In this document: piece after piece, positions 11,377-23,340 of the stretch | Position numbering within the stretch: the stretch's first letter is position 1 | Layout: every line of letters starts with the position of its first letter | DNA from: Benincasa hispida | Lineage: Eukaryota; Streptophyta; Magnoliopsida; Cucurbitales; Cucurbitaceae | Assembly (NCBI RefSeq): GCF_009727055.1 | Contig: NC_052349.1 | Span: forward strand, 47,309,479 to 47,373,478 | Direction: 5' to 3' | DNA length: 64,000 nt | Notes under the pieces: generated by a model | The model's database searches: none | What the model saw: only the letters and a program-made list of their open reading frames with translations | Told to the model about the DNA's origin: nothing | Position numbers and translations under genes: made by a program

Positions 11377-12914
11377 TAGGGGTAATCATCGACCGGTCGG
11401 AGTCGGTTTTTCGACCAGACCAACTCCGAACCGACCAAGATCGGTTTGGAATATATCCAAACCGGTCCCGCCCGGCAAAAGGGCTAAAACACGATCGACC
11501 GGTCGGTTGGTTTTGTCGAGTTTGAACTTTTTTTCTCTCTCTCTTCTTATTCTTCTTCCTTGAAAAGAAATTATATTTATTTATTGAAATTCTAAGAAAA
11601 TTTGCAATTATAAATTAAAATCATTATAATTTTTTTGGCTATTAAGTAGAAGTCGACAAGTCATTATAAATAGCAATTTTTAATAATAAAAAAAAAAATT
11701 ATTCATTAACTTCCTTATAATCATGTTTAGTTTTCTCTTTTAATTTGTGATTGTGAGTCAAATATGAGCGAATGATTTGATTTGACAACCCTTAATATTT
11801 AACAATTAACATGTACATTGTTTGATATTGTGTTACTGCTCGCTTTGTTTAATTGCTTATAGAACCTTTAATATATATTACATATATAATTGAAAACAAA
11901 ACTAATATGAGAGTCGAGAGTCACATGACACAGTCACACTCATATATTACATATATAATTGAAAACAAAACTATCCGTTGAAGCCATTTAGCTGAACCAC
12001 AACATGACAAACGTCGTCACTCGTCAGTATCACACAATTCACAAAAATTCAAAGGATTTCAACTTTACATAAGTACCAGTTCTATGCCAAATCTTCCAAT
12101 TCTTAGTTCAATCTCTATAAATTTAGAATACATCACAAAATGTATTGCAAATCGATAATGAAATTTTTTTAAAAGTAAACAATGATTCTATATAGTGGAC
12201 AACCTCATAAAACAATGATTCTAATTCACACAAATTTTTTCACATAGATTTCACACAGTGGACAACCTCATAAAACTATAAAATTAGAATACATTACAAA
12301 AGAATCCTTATTAAAACGATGCTTCTAATTCACGCAGATTTTTTCAATGATTTGTCCACTAAATTCTCATTCTTAGTTCATTGAAATCGGACCTGCAGTT
12401 GCAAATCGAATTGAACGGAAAGTCTCTTCACTCTTGTACTGAACTGAACGGAAGAGGACGACGAGCAAGGAAGAGATACAACTGAAGCCGAAGAGGAAGA
12501 GAACTGAACTGAAGCCGAAGAGGACGCCAAAAGAAGACGACGAGCAAAGCAAGGATGAGCCGTGGACGAAGAGGAATGAAAGAATGAGCTTGCGGCGTGG
12601 AAGCTTGCGGATCTGTTTATGGTATGGAGTCGTGGACGAAGAGGAACGAAAGAAGGAGCCGGGAGCGAAGCGTGCGACTGCGACTGCGAGACGAGGATGA
12701 AAAAGAAAAACTCTAAGCGTCAGCGATATTTAATAATTAAATATTAAATTTTTTTAATTCGGTCGAGTTGGGTCGGGTCGAGACTTGACCCGTTGGGTGC
12801 CCGATCGACCCTAAAATCAACGGAAAAATTTCAAACCGACCCCGCCCGATTTACTTGAATTTTACCGATTTAGATCGGTCATGTCGATTTATCGATGTAC
12901 CATGCTCGCCCCTA
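11377..12914. mobile_element. Non-autonomous hAT transposon
   Basis: The left end TAGGGGTAATCATCGACC and the inverted right end TAGGGGCGAGCATGGTAC form short imperfect terminal inverted repeats of the TAGGGGTG type known from plant hAT elements. The element is bordered by an 8-bp duplication. Both subterminal zones, about 11385-11515 and 12750-12905, are packed with GGTCGG, CGACC, GGTCGGGTCG and related words, as expected for transposase-binding arrays. The interior holds AT-rich DNA and a purine-rich GAAGAGGA stretch at about 12420-12700. No transposase frame is present in its 1,538 bp, so any movement would need an enzyme supplied elsewhere. Confidence 0.75.
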
Positions 12915-12922
12915 CAATCTAC
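12915..12922. repeat. Right 8-bp target-site duplication of hAT element
   Basis: The octamer caatctac directly follows the right terminus and matches the left-side copy except for its first base. Confidence 0.7.
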
Positions 12923-13101
12923 TAACAAACCCCATTTTTTTCAAACTTAAAAAAGAGGGGGAAAAAACTTAACAATATGCATAAGTTCACTTCCAAATTA
13001 TTCATTTCAAAATCAAATTTAGAATTGGAAACTACTCTCTTAAAACCACCAAATCTATCCAAGATTTTCGTTGCCACCACCATTTATAAAATATAAGATA
13101 A

Positions 13102-13525
13102 TGCATATGAATTTATGTTTGGAGAGATTATGAATATATTTTTTTTAATATTGTTTTATTTGTTATATTACTGAGGTATTGTTCAAATATTGTGATATGA
13201 TTTTGATAATATGCGACATATATCCATGTTATATAGACTAAGTACACGATCATGTATGGATAGCTTATGAATTTTTTGTAACATTGTTTTCTTTATCTAG
13301 TATATTTCTAGGTATTTTCAAATATTTTGATATGATTTTTATAATATATGATATATATTTTATATTATATAGATTAAGTACATATTCATTTATGGAATAT
13401 ATGATATATGCATATGAATTTATGTTTGGAAAAACTATGATCTTTTTTAACATTGTTTTATGTGATATATTACTAGGCATTATTCAAATATTGTGATAAG
13501 ATTTTGATCATATATGATACATATC
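13102..13525. repeat. Degenerate ~154-bp tandem repeat, about three units
   Basis: Units begin near 13102, 13265 and 13410. Each contains a form of tgaatttatgtttggaga, a block like taacattgttttatgtgata, tactaggcattattcaaata, and a gataagattttgatcatata block. The first and third units are closest to each other. Short open frames here on both strands are products of the repeat. Confidence 0.7.
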
Positions 13526-13689
13526 TCAATCAAGGTATGTAGTTGAGTTTCAATCTCTATTTTTCTCATCGATTTGTGAAGCATAATGACCATTTTATAA
13601 TGGGGTATTTACGAAAAAATCTTATTGATTTAAGGAGAAGTTACCACAAATGATAAAATTTAATAATAAATAACAAACTATAACAAATC

Positions 13690-13980
13690 CATATAGAAAT
13701 CATAACTATATATAATACGCTCTCGCAAACTCAAAATGGGGAAGGAGTCATGAGTTTGTTACAAGAATGAGCAAAGGAACGTGCATATAGCGGTTTATCG
13801 AATAGATCAACAACTTGATCTTGTGAAAAAAAATGAACCAAACGGATAGGTCCTTTCGAACTACTTTCTCTCAAATAAAGTGATAGTCGAATTCAATGTG
13901 CTTAGTACGAGTACGAAAGACTGGATTACTGGTAAGAGATAGCAGATACATTGTCATACTACAGCAAAGGAGGATCAGGA
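13690..13980 (-). pseudogene. Old Copia element, end of RNase H (minus strand)
   Basis: Reading minus from 13975, the translation gives YDNVSAISL-type and NPVFRTRTKHIEFDYHF blocks, then QVVDLF.KPLYARSF, the C-terminus of Copia pol. It continues the reading of 16095-15895 across the inserted LTR at 13981-15894. Stops and one-base slips are present. Confidence 0.75.
13976..13980. repeat. 5-bp target-site duplication, left
   Basis: cagga directly precedes the TGTTGG start of the LTR and is repeated exactly at 15895-15899. Confidence 0.85.
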
Positions 13981-15894
13981 TGTTGGGGTTGTCTCATGGG
14001 TCGTGTAGTTTGTAATTGCAATGTACAAACAATTTTATTTATTTAATAAAATATGAGATCTTTTATTAGACATTTAATATCATTAACCCACAAAACCAAT
14101 AAATTAACATCCGAGGTTATCTTTTGTAGCTTAAAGTAGAGACATATAGGTGGATCATGTTTACGTGATAACCTAAATGATCTGTAGTAGATGGATAAGA
14201 CTGGGTATCTTATCCTGGTGACACTACAAATATGGCATGCTTTGTAGATGTTATAATTGTTGTAAAGTGCTACAAATGATCTGATTCTAATCATTCACGT
14301 GAAGACATGTGAGTGGAGTATTCTATACAAAGGGATTTGTATAAGACCGGACCATGAAATGATTAGTCTCATTATATAACATCGTTGATAATAGAGACTT
14401 ACATTTCATCAGGATGACCATAGGTGACATGACCTAAATCCAGAGTGAGTTATGGACTTCTATCTATGAAGACGATCCTTTGATTTGTATGGTGAGAGTA
14501 ACTAAATCACCGACTCAATAAGCCTACCAATTTAGGGATTCATCTGACCGGGGAGTTGGGAACACAACTACACAAGACGGAATTCACTCATTCCCTAATG
14601 TCGGGGTAAATAGATAAATTTCTCCCTTAAGGGTTGATTATGGGATTTGAACAATGTGGCATCACACCCTCTCTTGGCTCGAGAGGGGTTTGGTCATAGT
14701 TAGACTATGACTTATTATTCATTAGAGGGATCAATGGTACTTAAGGAGTTACATGTAAATATAGGGGTAAAATGGTAATTTGGGTTCAATTATACTTACG
14801 AGCAATTTGTGAAGGGTCATCACACTGTTGACTAATTATATCCAATGGAAACCGAAATATATATATAGTGCGAAAAATGCAGTTGGCAATCCTTAGTGGA
14901 GTGACCGACAGTTAATGGATGTTGAATAATTTAATTAAATGAGTTTAATTAATTATTCAAGTACCATTGGAGCTTCACTATACAAATCCATAAGGTCCTT
15001 TATTCAACAAGGATCATTAAGAATTAATTTTGGATTAGTTTGAATTGTTCAAATTAATTTAGGGAATTAATTATATGTGATATAATTAATATAATGTATT
15101 TGATACATTATAGTATAAAGTTTATTTAGAGAGGAATTAAATTTGAATATGATTCAAATATTGATTATATGGATGAGATTTATATAACTGAATTTAGTAT
15201 AAATGTGATTTATATTAAATACCATGCATTGATTAGAGAATTAAAAACTATAGGTTATATTATATTTGATACAATATAAAACTATAAGTTATGTGTTATA
15301 TGTGATATAACATATAGTTATGTGTATGTATATAATATTTTTATTTAAATTTAATTTAATTTAATTTTAATTTTAATTTTGAATTTAAAGGGAGGGAAGT
15401 AACTTTCGTCCCCTTAGTTCCCTCTTGATTTTAATGTGGTTGGTGGGTAGTTTAACAGGAGATCATCATTTTCTTCAAGAGAAGTTACAGAGAAGATAGA
15501 TTATTTTTTCTATATTTTTTACGGTAGATGATTCCTGAGAAATTCCTCTCTCAAATCTCTCTTCTTCTTACCGAAATATAGTAGAGCCCATACTTTCTAC
15601 TAATTCTCAACCCCTACAGAGAATGCATGAGGCTCTCTTTTGTTAGTGTCCTCTTTGGGTTTTTTTTCTATACATGTGTCTTGGTTCGTGATTGGAGAAG
15701 AGCAAATTTCGTGAAGAAGGTTTCGGTTCTTCAAGGGTAAGTTTGTTTGAAACCCTAATCTTATTCTATCTTCTTATGCATGCTGTGAAATTTTCTATGA
15801 TAATGCATAAATGTTGTTCTGTAAATTTTTGTATTGTGTAAAATCAAAACTGGAAACGATCTCGTTTCCACTATAAAACTTCACCGTTCTTTCA
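13981..15894 (+). mobile_element. Solo LTR, Copia TGTTGGGG family
   Basis: A complete LTR from TGTTGGGGTT to gttctttca (1,914 bp) flanked on both sides by the pentamer cagga. The LTR, with no internal region, sits inside the RNase H region of an older minus-strand Copia copy whose reading resumes on either side. This is the textbook footprint of insertion followed by LTR-LTR recombination. Relatives in this window lie at 18370, 25394, 27569 and 60684. Confidence 0.9.
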
Positions 15895-16095
15895 CAGGAA
15901 GGAAGCCACGAAGATCATATAACAACTGTCGAAGCCAGTAAACATCCAAAGCAATACTAGAAAGAGCTTGATATTTAGCTTCCGTCGAGGACCAAGATAT
16001 TGTAGGACGTTTCTTGGCAGATACCAGGAAATAGGAGAGGAGCCAAGACAAACAACATAACCAGTAGTAAACTTTTTGAGAAGGGAAGACAAATT
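15895..16095 (-). pseudogene. Old Copia element, RNase H start (minus strand)
   Basis: The minus-strand translation gives KKFTTGYVVCLGSSPISW followed by an EAEYQALSS-like block (with substitutions) and LDVYWLRQLLYDL, the beginning of Copia RNase H. The frame is shifted at least twice. It is cut by the solo LTR on its low side and by a truncated LTR on its high side. Confidence 0.8.
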
Positions 16096-17701
16096 TTACA
16101 TAAGATTTTTCTGTAAAATAATTTTTTGAGAGAGAGTTTTTTGTGAGAATGTTGAGATTTCAAGAAAAAATAATTTAATCTATCTTATTCTCTAATAAGT
16201 GAAAAAAAAAATGGAGTTAATTGGGAAGAAGAGTTATAACTCCATATGGAAGTTATCTTATTTAACTTATTTATTTAATTTATATTAAATCCAATTTAAT
16301 ACATAACTAAATAAATAACAATAATAATTAATTAACACTTAATTAATCATTAAGTTAAAATATCAGATATTTAACTAAACTTATATTTGAATGATATTCA
16401 AGTATAATCCCTTCTCATAACCTATAGTTTTAATATGAATCTCGTTTATATTAATTATTAATCTATAAAATTTTATAAGAATCTCATCCATATAATTATA
16501 TAAGAATCTTATTCAAATATTTATCTCTCTCATATAACAGAGTATAATTTTAAATCTCATTCAAAATTAACTTTATATCACAATGTATCTATATATATTA
16601 TATTAATTATATCTAATACAATTAATTCTATTTTTTAATTTGAACAATTCAAATTAATCCAAAATCAAATAATTCTTGTTTTACCTTTAGTGAGCTAGTA
16701 AGGGGACTTAATGGATCTACATATTAGAAGCTCCAATGATACGAGATTAATTAATTAAACTCTTTAATTAAATTAATCAACATTCATTGAGTGCAGATCT
16801 CTCACTAAAGATCCACAATTGCACTCTTCGCACCATAGATATATTTCTATGTCCATGGATATAGCCAATCAACAGTAAGTCGATCCTTCATGAATCGTTC
16901 ATAATTACAGTTGGATTAAATTACCATTTTACCCCTGTAGTTACATCTAACTCCTTAAGTCCCACTGCACCTTTTATGAACAACATATTTATGGTCTTAT
17001 CATAAACAAAACCTTGTCGGGTTAGTAAGAAGGAGAGGCCTCACTATTTTCAAGACCCGAAGTCAGCACTTAAGGGAACAATTCATCTACTTACTCTAAA
17101 GACAGGAATGAGCGAATTCCATCTTGTGTAGCTATGTTTTCAGCTTCCTACTCGGACAAATCCCTAAAATAGTAGGCTTATTGAGTTCGCAAGTCGGGCT
17201 GCTCTCACCCATACAAATCAAAGAACTGTCCTCACATACAGGAGTTCATAACTCATTTAGGATTGAGTTTGAGTTACCTATGATCATCCTATGAAATGTT
17301 AATCTATTCAGTAAATTGTGCTATAAAAAAGATTAATCATTTCGCGGACCGACCTTATACAAACTCTTTGTGTGGATACCTTCACTCACATGTCTCCACA
17401 TGAACGATTAGGATTAAATCATTTGAAACACTTTATAACTCTTCTAACAATTACAAAGTGGGTCATATCCGTAGCGTCTCCAAGATAAGGTACCTAACTT
17501 TATCCATATACTACTGACCAGTTAGGTTATTGCTTGAACATGATCCATTGGTATGTCTACCACATACTATTAAAGTTTCATAAAATCACCTTGGATCTTT
17601 CTTTAATGGATAATAATATATAAAATAACCAATTATTTCAAATAACCTATTAACTACGAGGTTTTAGGGTATATATCCTAGCATAAACAAAATCCCTAAC
17701 T
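16096..17701 (-). mobile_element. Truncated LTR, minus orientation
   Basis: On the minus strand this begins (A)GTTAGGGATTTTG at 17701, one base off the TGTTAGGG start. It is collinear with the LTR at 13981 through landmarks such as ggagacatgtgagtgaaggt, aagatggaattcgctcattc and catggacatagaaatatatc. It stops near 16096, before the final ~300 bp of a complete LTR. It separates the RT part (17702-18368) from the RNase H part (16095-15895) of the older element, with about 30 codons lost at the junction. Confidence 0.75.
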
Positions 17702-18368
17702 GTGATGTGCCACAAAGATACCAAAAAATACCTTGACGGCTGCATAGTGAACAACAGTAGGATTTTGCATGAATTGACTAATACAATTAATAACAAAGGC
17801 AATGTCAGGATGAGTAAATGTGAGATTTTGGAGAGATCTCACAAGTTATTGGTATAAAGTGACATCGAAAAAAGGTGGAGCTGAAGCATGAAGATCCACA
17901 GCAGTAGACATAGGTGTTAAACAAGACTTTGTTGTAGACATGCCAGATATGTTGAGTAAATCAAGAAGATACTTGGCTTTATTGACAAAAATTCCATAAG
18001 GGATAGTTTGAATCTCAAGCCCAAGAAAAATAATTAAGTTTACCCAAATCGGATATTTAAAATTCAAAGGACAACTGAAGCTTCAAACATCTCAATCTAA
18101 TGATATCTTTTTGCGACAAGTCTTGCTTTGTAACGAGCAACGGATCCATCAGCGTTATATTTGGTGAAAAAAAACCCATTTACTACTAACTACGTTCATG
18201 TGGGGTGATCAAGGAACAAGAGACTAAGTGTCTTATTCTTGAAGAGAATTAAATTCATCATCAATAGCAGAAATGCTAATGAGGAAGCTTAGAGGCCTCA
18301 GTGTAAGAAATAGGATCAATAGGTGATATAGTACAGGCAGTAAAGTTCAATAAATGAGGTTTAAAGAT
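17702..18368 (-). pseudogene. Old Copia element, reverse transcriptase part
   Basis: The minus-strand translation contains the RT entry region (WSLVP-like, then YNADGSVARYKARLVAK), followed directly by LGKLNYFLGLEIQ, GIFVNKAKYLLDLL, and HPDIAF.IN..SQFMQNPT. The stretch between the LVAK and LGKLNYFLG blocks, which would hold the YVDD catalytic motif, is deleted. Stops and frameshifts occur. The high side ends abruptly against the truncated plus-strand LTR at 18370. Confidence 0.8.
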
Positions 18369-18369
18369 T

Positions 18370-19693
18370 CTGTAATTACGAGCATCTATGAAAGGTCATC
18401 ATACTGATGATTGGTTATATCCAATGGACATAGAAATATATCTATGGCAAGTAGAGTTCAATTGTCGGTCTTTAGTGGAATGCTTGACAGTTAACGAATT
18501 GTGGATATCATGACTAAAAAGTTTAGTCAGCTATTCACGTACCGTTGGAGCTTCGAGCCATTGGTCTATAAGGTCCCCTTGGTAGCTTGGATACAAGTTG
18601 AGAGTCAGTTTTTGGGTCAGTTTGAAATGTCCAAATTGACAAGAGGGAGTTCGATTATATATGATATAATTGAACGAGTTAATTAAATATGATATAATTA
18701 ACTTTATGTATGAGATACATTAATTTGGAGGAAATTGGATATAAATATGGTTTATACCTAGTAGAGGAAAACATTATAATTAATATATGATATTAATTTA
18801 TATGTTATGAATATGATAGATCACATTCATTTGACGGTTATAAAGGAAATGAGACGGCATCTCTTCTGTTCTAAATAACGGATGAGTGTATTGAAAGATA
18901 ACTTTGAGATGCATAAATAGTTGACAGTGTGTTAAGCATGAGATGCATGGACATTGTGTTAAAGAGAGTGTCATCGCTTAGAAAATCAGTGCCTATACAA
19001 TAGTGCCTACACGATCGCTTACATATACGATATTGTTAAGCGATCGCTTACATATACGATATTGTAAAGCGATCGCTTATCGATTACACCTTCGCGCGCT
19101 ATTAACTAAAGATCGTTTACCTTTTCCTAAGCGATCGTTTAGCTCCCGATATTTACTAAATGATCGTATAGACGATCACTTAGTTTTTCCTTTTAGACAA
19201 TTGCTCATCATTTTCCTACATGATCGTTTACCCTTTCCTACACAATCGTGATCCCTTACTTTTTCCTACACGATCATATATTTGACCTAAACGATCAAGC
19301 AACTTGTCTATGCGATAGACATCAAGTATCTTGTCTATGCGATAGACGACCTCATCTCTCATTTGCTTGATCGTTGTGTACGGTCTTTCTTCCTCTTTCC
19401 CTCTACTAAATCTGAACAAAGCCCACACTTTGGATTCTTACTACAATAATACTGAGGCTCTAAGTGGTGGTATCATCTCTATTTCCTTCTGCCCGAGTGG
19501 TGATTGTTCGAGGTAGACAGTTGGGTTTTAGACTCGCTATGAAGAAGAAATTTGCATCTGGTATGATCTCTTGATCTCTTTAGCATTATGAATGCATATT
19601 TATATGTTTTAAATGTATATGTGGTAATTCTGTCACAATGAATTGGAAAGATCTGCTTCCGCTCGTAGGTACTCTTGAACAAGAGTTCCTTCA
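18370..19693 (+). mobile_element. 5' LTR, first ~845 bp missing
   Basis: The sequence aligns with the 3' LTR from ctgtaattacgagcat (26239 in that copy) to the terminal gttccttca. The missing front part ends in a blunt junction with the older minus-strand Copia. It contains the array of CGATCG-centred palindromes at 18990-19330, including a duplicated unit at 19012-19072. Confidence 0.85.
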
Positions 19694-19712
19694 ATTGGTA
19701 TCAGAGCACCAG
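19694..19712 (+). other. Primer-binding site (tRNA-Met)
   Basis: attggtatcagagcaccag directly follows the LTR. TGGTATCAGAGC is complementary to the 3' end of initiator tRNA-Met, the usual Copia primer. Confidence 0.9.
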
Positions 19713-21734
19713 TTTCTAATATTCTAATTCATTGGTGCAAAAGAATTGCATTTATATTCACGGTGGGTGCAACATGTCTACTCTCTGTTTTAATTGTTAA
19801 TTCGTTTGTGGATGTGTGGATTAATGGAAATTTATGGGATGTATCCTCGGTTTGTTGAATTCTCTAGTTCATTATTTAGGCCCCAGCGTTTTTTTGGGCA
19901 CAATTAATTGCTTTTGAGTCTGTAAATTCAAAGTTAGTTTTGGTTTTGAGTCGTTCGTGATGAAGTTGGGAGCAAGGGTTGTTGTTCTTTGTGGTAAAAG
20001 ACGATCAAATGTTGGTTGAGTCGTGTAAACGATGAGGTAGACGATCACTGAGTATCAGATGCTCGACTGTCATTTAACATGTGTGCGCACTAGACGATCA
20101 TATAACTCAGCAAGCCTCATCGCTTAGTTATTGACTATACGATCGCGGAGTAATTGCATGGTAAATTATTTCCCTTTCACGTGCTAAGCGATTGTCTAGA
20201 CGATCAGGCTTCACGGCTCTATTGTTGTCTATGCGATCGTTTAGCTTTTACGCTATCGTCTAGTATGTGCTACACGATCGTTTACCTGGAGGCATTTATT
20301 ATACGATGGGAGCTTCGCCCGGTGGTTCAAGACCTGGTTCGCTTGTGAACCGGTTTGCTCAGCTGAATTATGTAAATAGATTACTTTCTCATTCTGATTT
20401 TGTTTTCGTTCATCTCGACCATTAATCCATGGTTTTATACATGTGATGTATATATATATATATTGTCATATGGTATGCACATATAGATAAATCCCACCTT
20501 AGGTCATGCATATTCTATTTATTATAAGTGTTATGATTTAGTGAAGCATGATTTAATTTACATATGTGCATGCTCATGCATCATATAATATAAGGGTTAT
20601 ATTTATGTATGCTTTATTTATTTAACGTTATATTTATAAACGTTATAAATACTTCATTATGTGGCATGAGTGTTTTAGTTGTTTATTTTATAAATGGTTA
20701 TAAATTAAAATTAGAACTAAAATAATTAATAAAGATTAATATGTAGCAAATCTAACTAAAATAGACCTTTTGTCTAAGGTGAGTTCTGTCTAGGCTGGGG
20801 TATTTAAGATGACGGCAACGGAACACCCCTACTTGGGAACCTACCTGGAAAGATAATTTAGATAGATTTGATGCATGCATGAAAATTAAGGCCAGTCCAT
20901 TAAAGAGTTTAATGTGACTATTTGAAAATTTTCAAAGACAAAAGTTGTTTTTTAGCAAACTTAATAAATGACTTAGATCTTTATCAGTAGCCGGATAGTC
21001 TAGGTTAATAAACCCCTAGGTAGAACATTCAGTGGGAGGTACTTGAGGGATTTGATGCTTCATTTTCACCTCTTGCGTTTCTCCTTCATAGTCCACATCG
21101 TGAGATCTATCATTGGCCTCGAGGCACCTTTGGCGTATCCCCCTAACGGATAGTGTTTGGGTAGGTCAATATCAAGGTGGATGGAGAGAGTGTTCATAGT
21201 AAGTGGGAGCAGGAAGTGCGAAAACATATCCCTCAGTCTCCCTTGTCGGATTGAATAAAGTTTCTGTGCATCGCCTCGTGGCACCATGGGTGTGTCCCCC
21301 TATAGGATGGTTGTTTTACGCGTTTTTTTATTTGATCTCCTGTAAGAGGATAAGGTTACTTAATCTCTTGTCCCTACTTTTTCCCTACGGTGGGCGCATT
21401 AGGGCGAAACTCTGGGGCCGAAAACGAGGGGTTACACTTACGCAGAGTTGTTAAGGATTAACTATTCTGGACCGAACAAATGGTGGCTATTAGTTTTAGT
21501 TCCAAGAGTTGGTTCTACCTAATGGTTGAGAATGTCTCATCCTAGTGAAAGGGCATCTGATCACCCCACCGGTGACGTTTGTCCTGCCTCGTTGGGTCAT
21601 CATTGCAAAATAGAAGTCTTTTCACTTAGGGTACTTGGAATCTGTTTTGTTAAAACTAATTGGTTAAAAAAATGTGTGTGTGTGTGTTTGTAAAGTCTTA
21701 TAAAAGGTTATCCATTTTTTTAGCAACATTTTTA
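19713..21734 (+). other. Untranslated leader of Copia element
   Basis: Two kilobases without a usable frame. It holds a second cluster of CGATC/GCGATCG words (about 20000-20310), then AT-rich repeats built on gttataatata and catgcatcatataat (20440-20700). A conserved block follows (20780-20860, gtctaaggtgagttctgtct and ctggggtatttaagatgacg) that recurs at 55285 and 63340. Leaders of this length are unusual and suggest structural or packaging roles; that is inference. Confidence 0.7.
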
Positions 21735-23340
21735 ATGGCTTCAACCACTATCAATTTACTTTGGGTCGAAAAACTGAATGACCAAAACTATTCAAGTTGG
21801 AAACATATACTCGGGGCTAACATGAAATTTGTGGTTGGTAGTAAAACACCGATTCTCTTCTTGAGACTTAATTCGTTCTTCATAGATTTCTCAAGATATT
21901 TTCTTACGAAGTCTAAAAGTGTTCCTCTAATTCTATAACTTTTTTTATAATACTCTTTTCTTGAATATCATTCAAAAAAAATTCGGATTGACCAGTATTC
22001 CACATCGAGAAATCGAAAAGGCTATACAAGGATTTTGTCGGGCCTGCTCATATGGTACCTAATCTTCTGGTATCTCACTCAGCTAAGTAATTATATGACA
22101 CCAGTATGAATTTTGTCCCCTCCGGTTCAACTAGGACCATAGGTCCTGAATTTCTACGCAAATCAAGATTGAGAAAAGAAAGTTTTCTAATCATTGACTC
22201 AAACCTATTGTCAGCCTCGTCATGCCTACTATCACTAGTTATTTCGGTTTTTTACTAGCAGTTTTATTACCTTCAAATTCCGTCTTCGATAACGACAAAA
22301 AAGATATTTTGATTTTATTGATATAAATGATTTAAGATGGATAGAAAAAAGATCAATTAAGTGACTAAATGAACTAATTGGTTCCAACGATACTCATCAT
22401 CGAGGATCTGAAGTTTGCCATTATAGAGGAATGTCCTCTTATTCCACCTCAGGACGCTACTTGAAATTTTTGGGTGGCATATGAGCGTTGTACACGGGCA
22501 AATGAGAAGGCCCGAGCCTATATTCTGGCCAATCTTAGTGACGTGTTGGCCAAGAAACACGAGTCCATGGTCTCAGCTCATGAGATCATGGAGTCCCTAC
22601 AGGGATGTTCAGACAACTATCTGGGCAGCTCAAGCATGAGGCTCTAAAACACATATTCAGCTCCAAAATGAAGGAAGGCACCTCTGTTCGTGAACACGTA
22701 TTGAATATGATGGTCCACTTTAATGTGGCGGACATGAATAGGTATAAAATCGATGAGTAGTCAGGTTAGCATTATCCTACATTCATTGCCGGAGAGCTTT
22801 CTTCACTTTATTAGCAATACGATTCTTAACAAAGTGGACTAATCCCTTACCACTCTCCTCAACAAGTTACAGACTTACTTATCCTTACTAAAAAGTAAGG
22901 AGAAAAAGGGAGGTGAGGTAAATATTGTCTCGTCCTCTAAAAGGTTTTATCGAAGTTCGGCCTCAGGAAAAATGTCCGCACCTTCAATTTCTAACTCTGG
23001 AAAGAGGAAAAAGAAGAAAAGTGGTAAAGGGAAAGGGAATGCGCCTGCTAACCCGCCACATGTCGCCCAGAAGAAGCATCCACCATCGGTTGAAAAAGGA
23101 AAATGTTTCTACTGTAACCAAGACAGACACTGGAAGAGAAATTGTCCTTGTTATCTAAAGGAAAAGAAGACTGCCAAGGATAAGGCCAAGGCAGACAAAG
23201 GTAAATATGATTTACTTGTATTAGAAACTTGTTTAATGGAGGATGATGATTCTGCTTGGATAGTAGATTCGGACGCCACTAATCATGTATGTTCTTCTTT
23301 TCAGGGATTAGATCATGGCGACAACTGGAGGCTGGTGAGA
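21735..23340 (+). pseudogene. Copia gag and protease remnant
   Basis: The reading starts at ATG 21735 (MASTTINLLWVEKLND) and has the gag features WKHIL, EECP and ANEKARAYILANLSDVLAKK. A basic linker and a CX2CX4HX4C zinc knuckle follow (CFYCNQDRHWKRNC, 23104-23145). The protease active-site triad reads D-S-D at 23266-23274 where the family has D-(S/T)-G. About 0.55 kb of unrelated sequence (21838-22395) interrupts gag, and there are stops near 22489, 22647 and 22759, among others. The final open stretch, 22972-23340, ends at a stop right after the protease motif. Confidence 0.85.

Noticed and set aside
13265..13496. Overlapping ~70-codon frames on both strands
   Set aside because: They coincide with the AT-rich tandem repeat, and their Ile/Tyr-rich composition is a by-product.
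18990..19330. GCGATCGC words as a sign of cyanobacterial (HIP1) DNA
   Set aside because: The words lie within plant LTRs with perfect element context. There is no bacterial gene nearby.
19694..19712. tRNA gene fragment
   Set aside because: The match to tRNA-Met is the reverse-complement primer-binding site of a retrotransposon, not a tRNA gene.
18990..20310. CRISPR-like array of short repeats
   Set aside because: The repeats are variable palindromic words with irregular spacing inside an LTR of a plant genome. There are no constant direct repeats or spacers.
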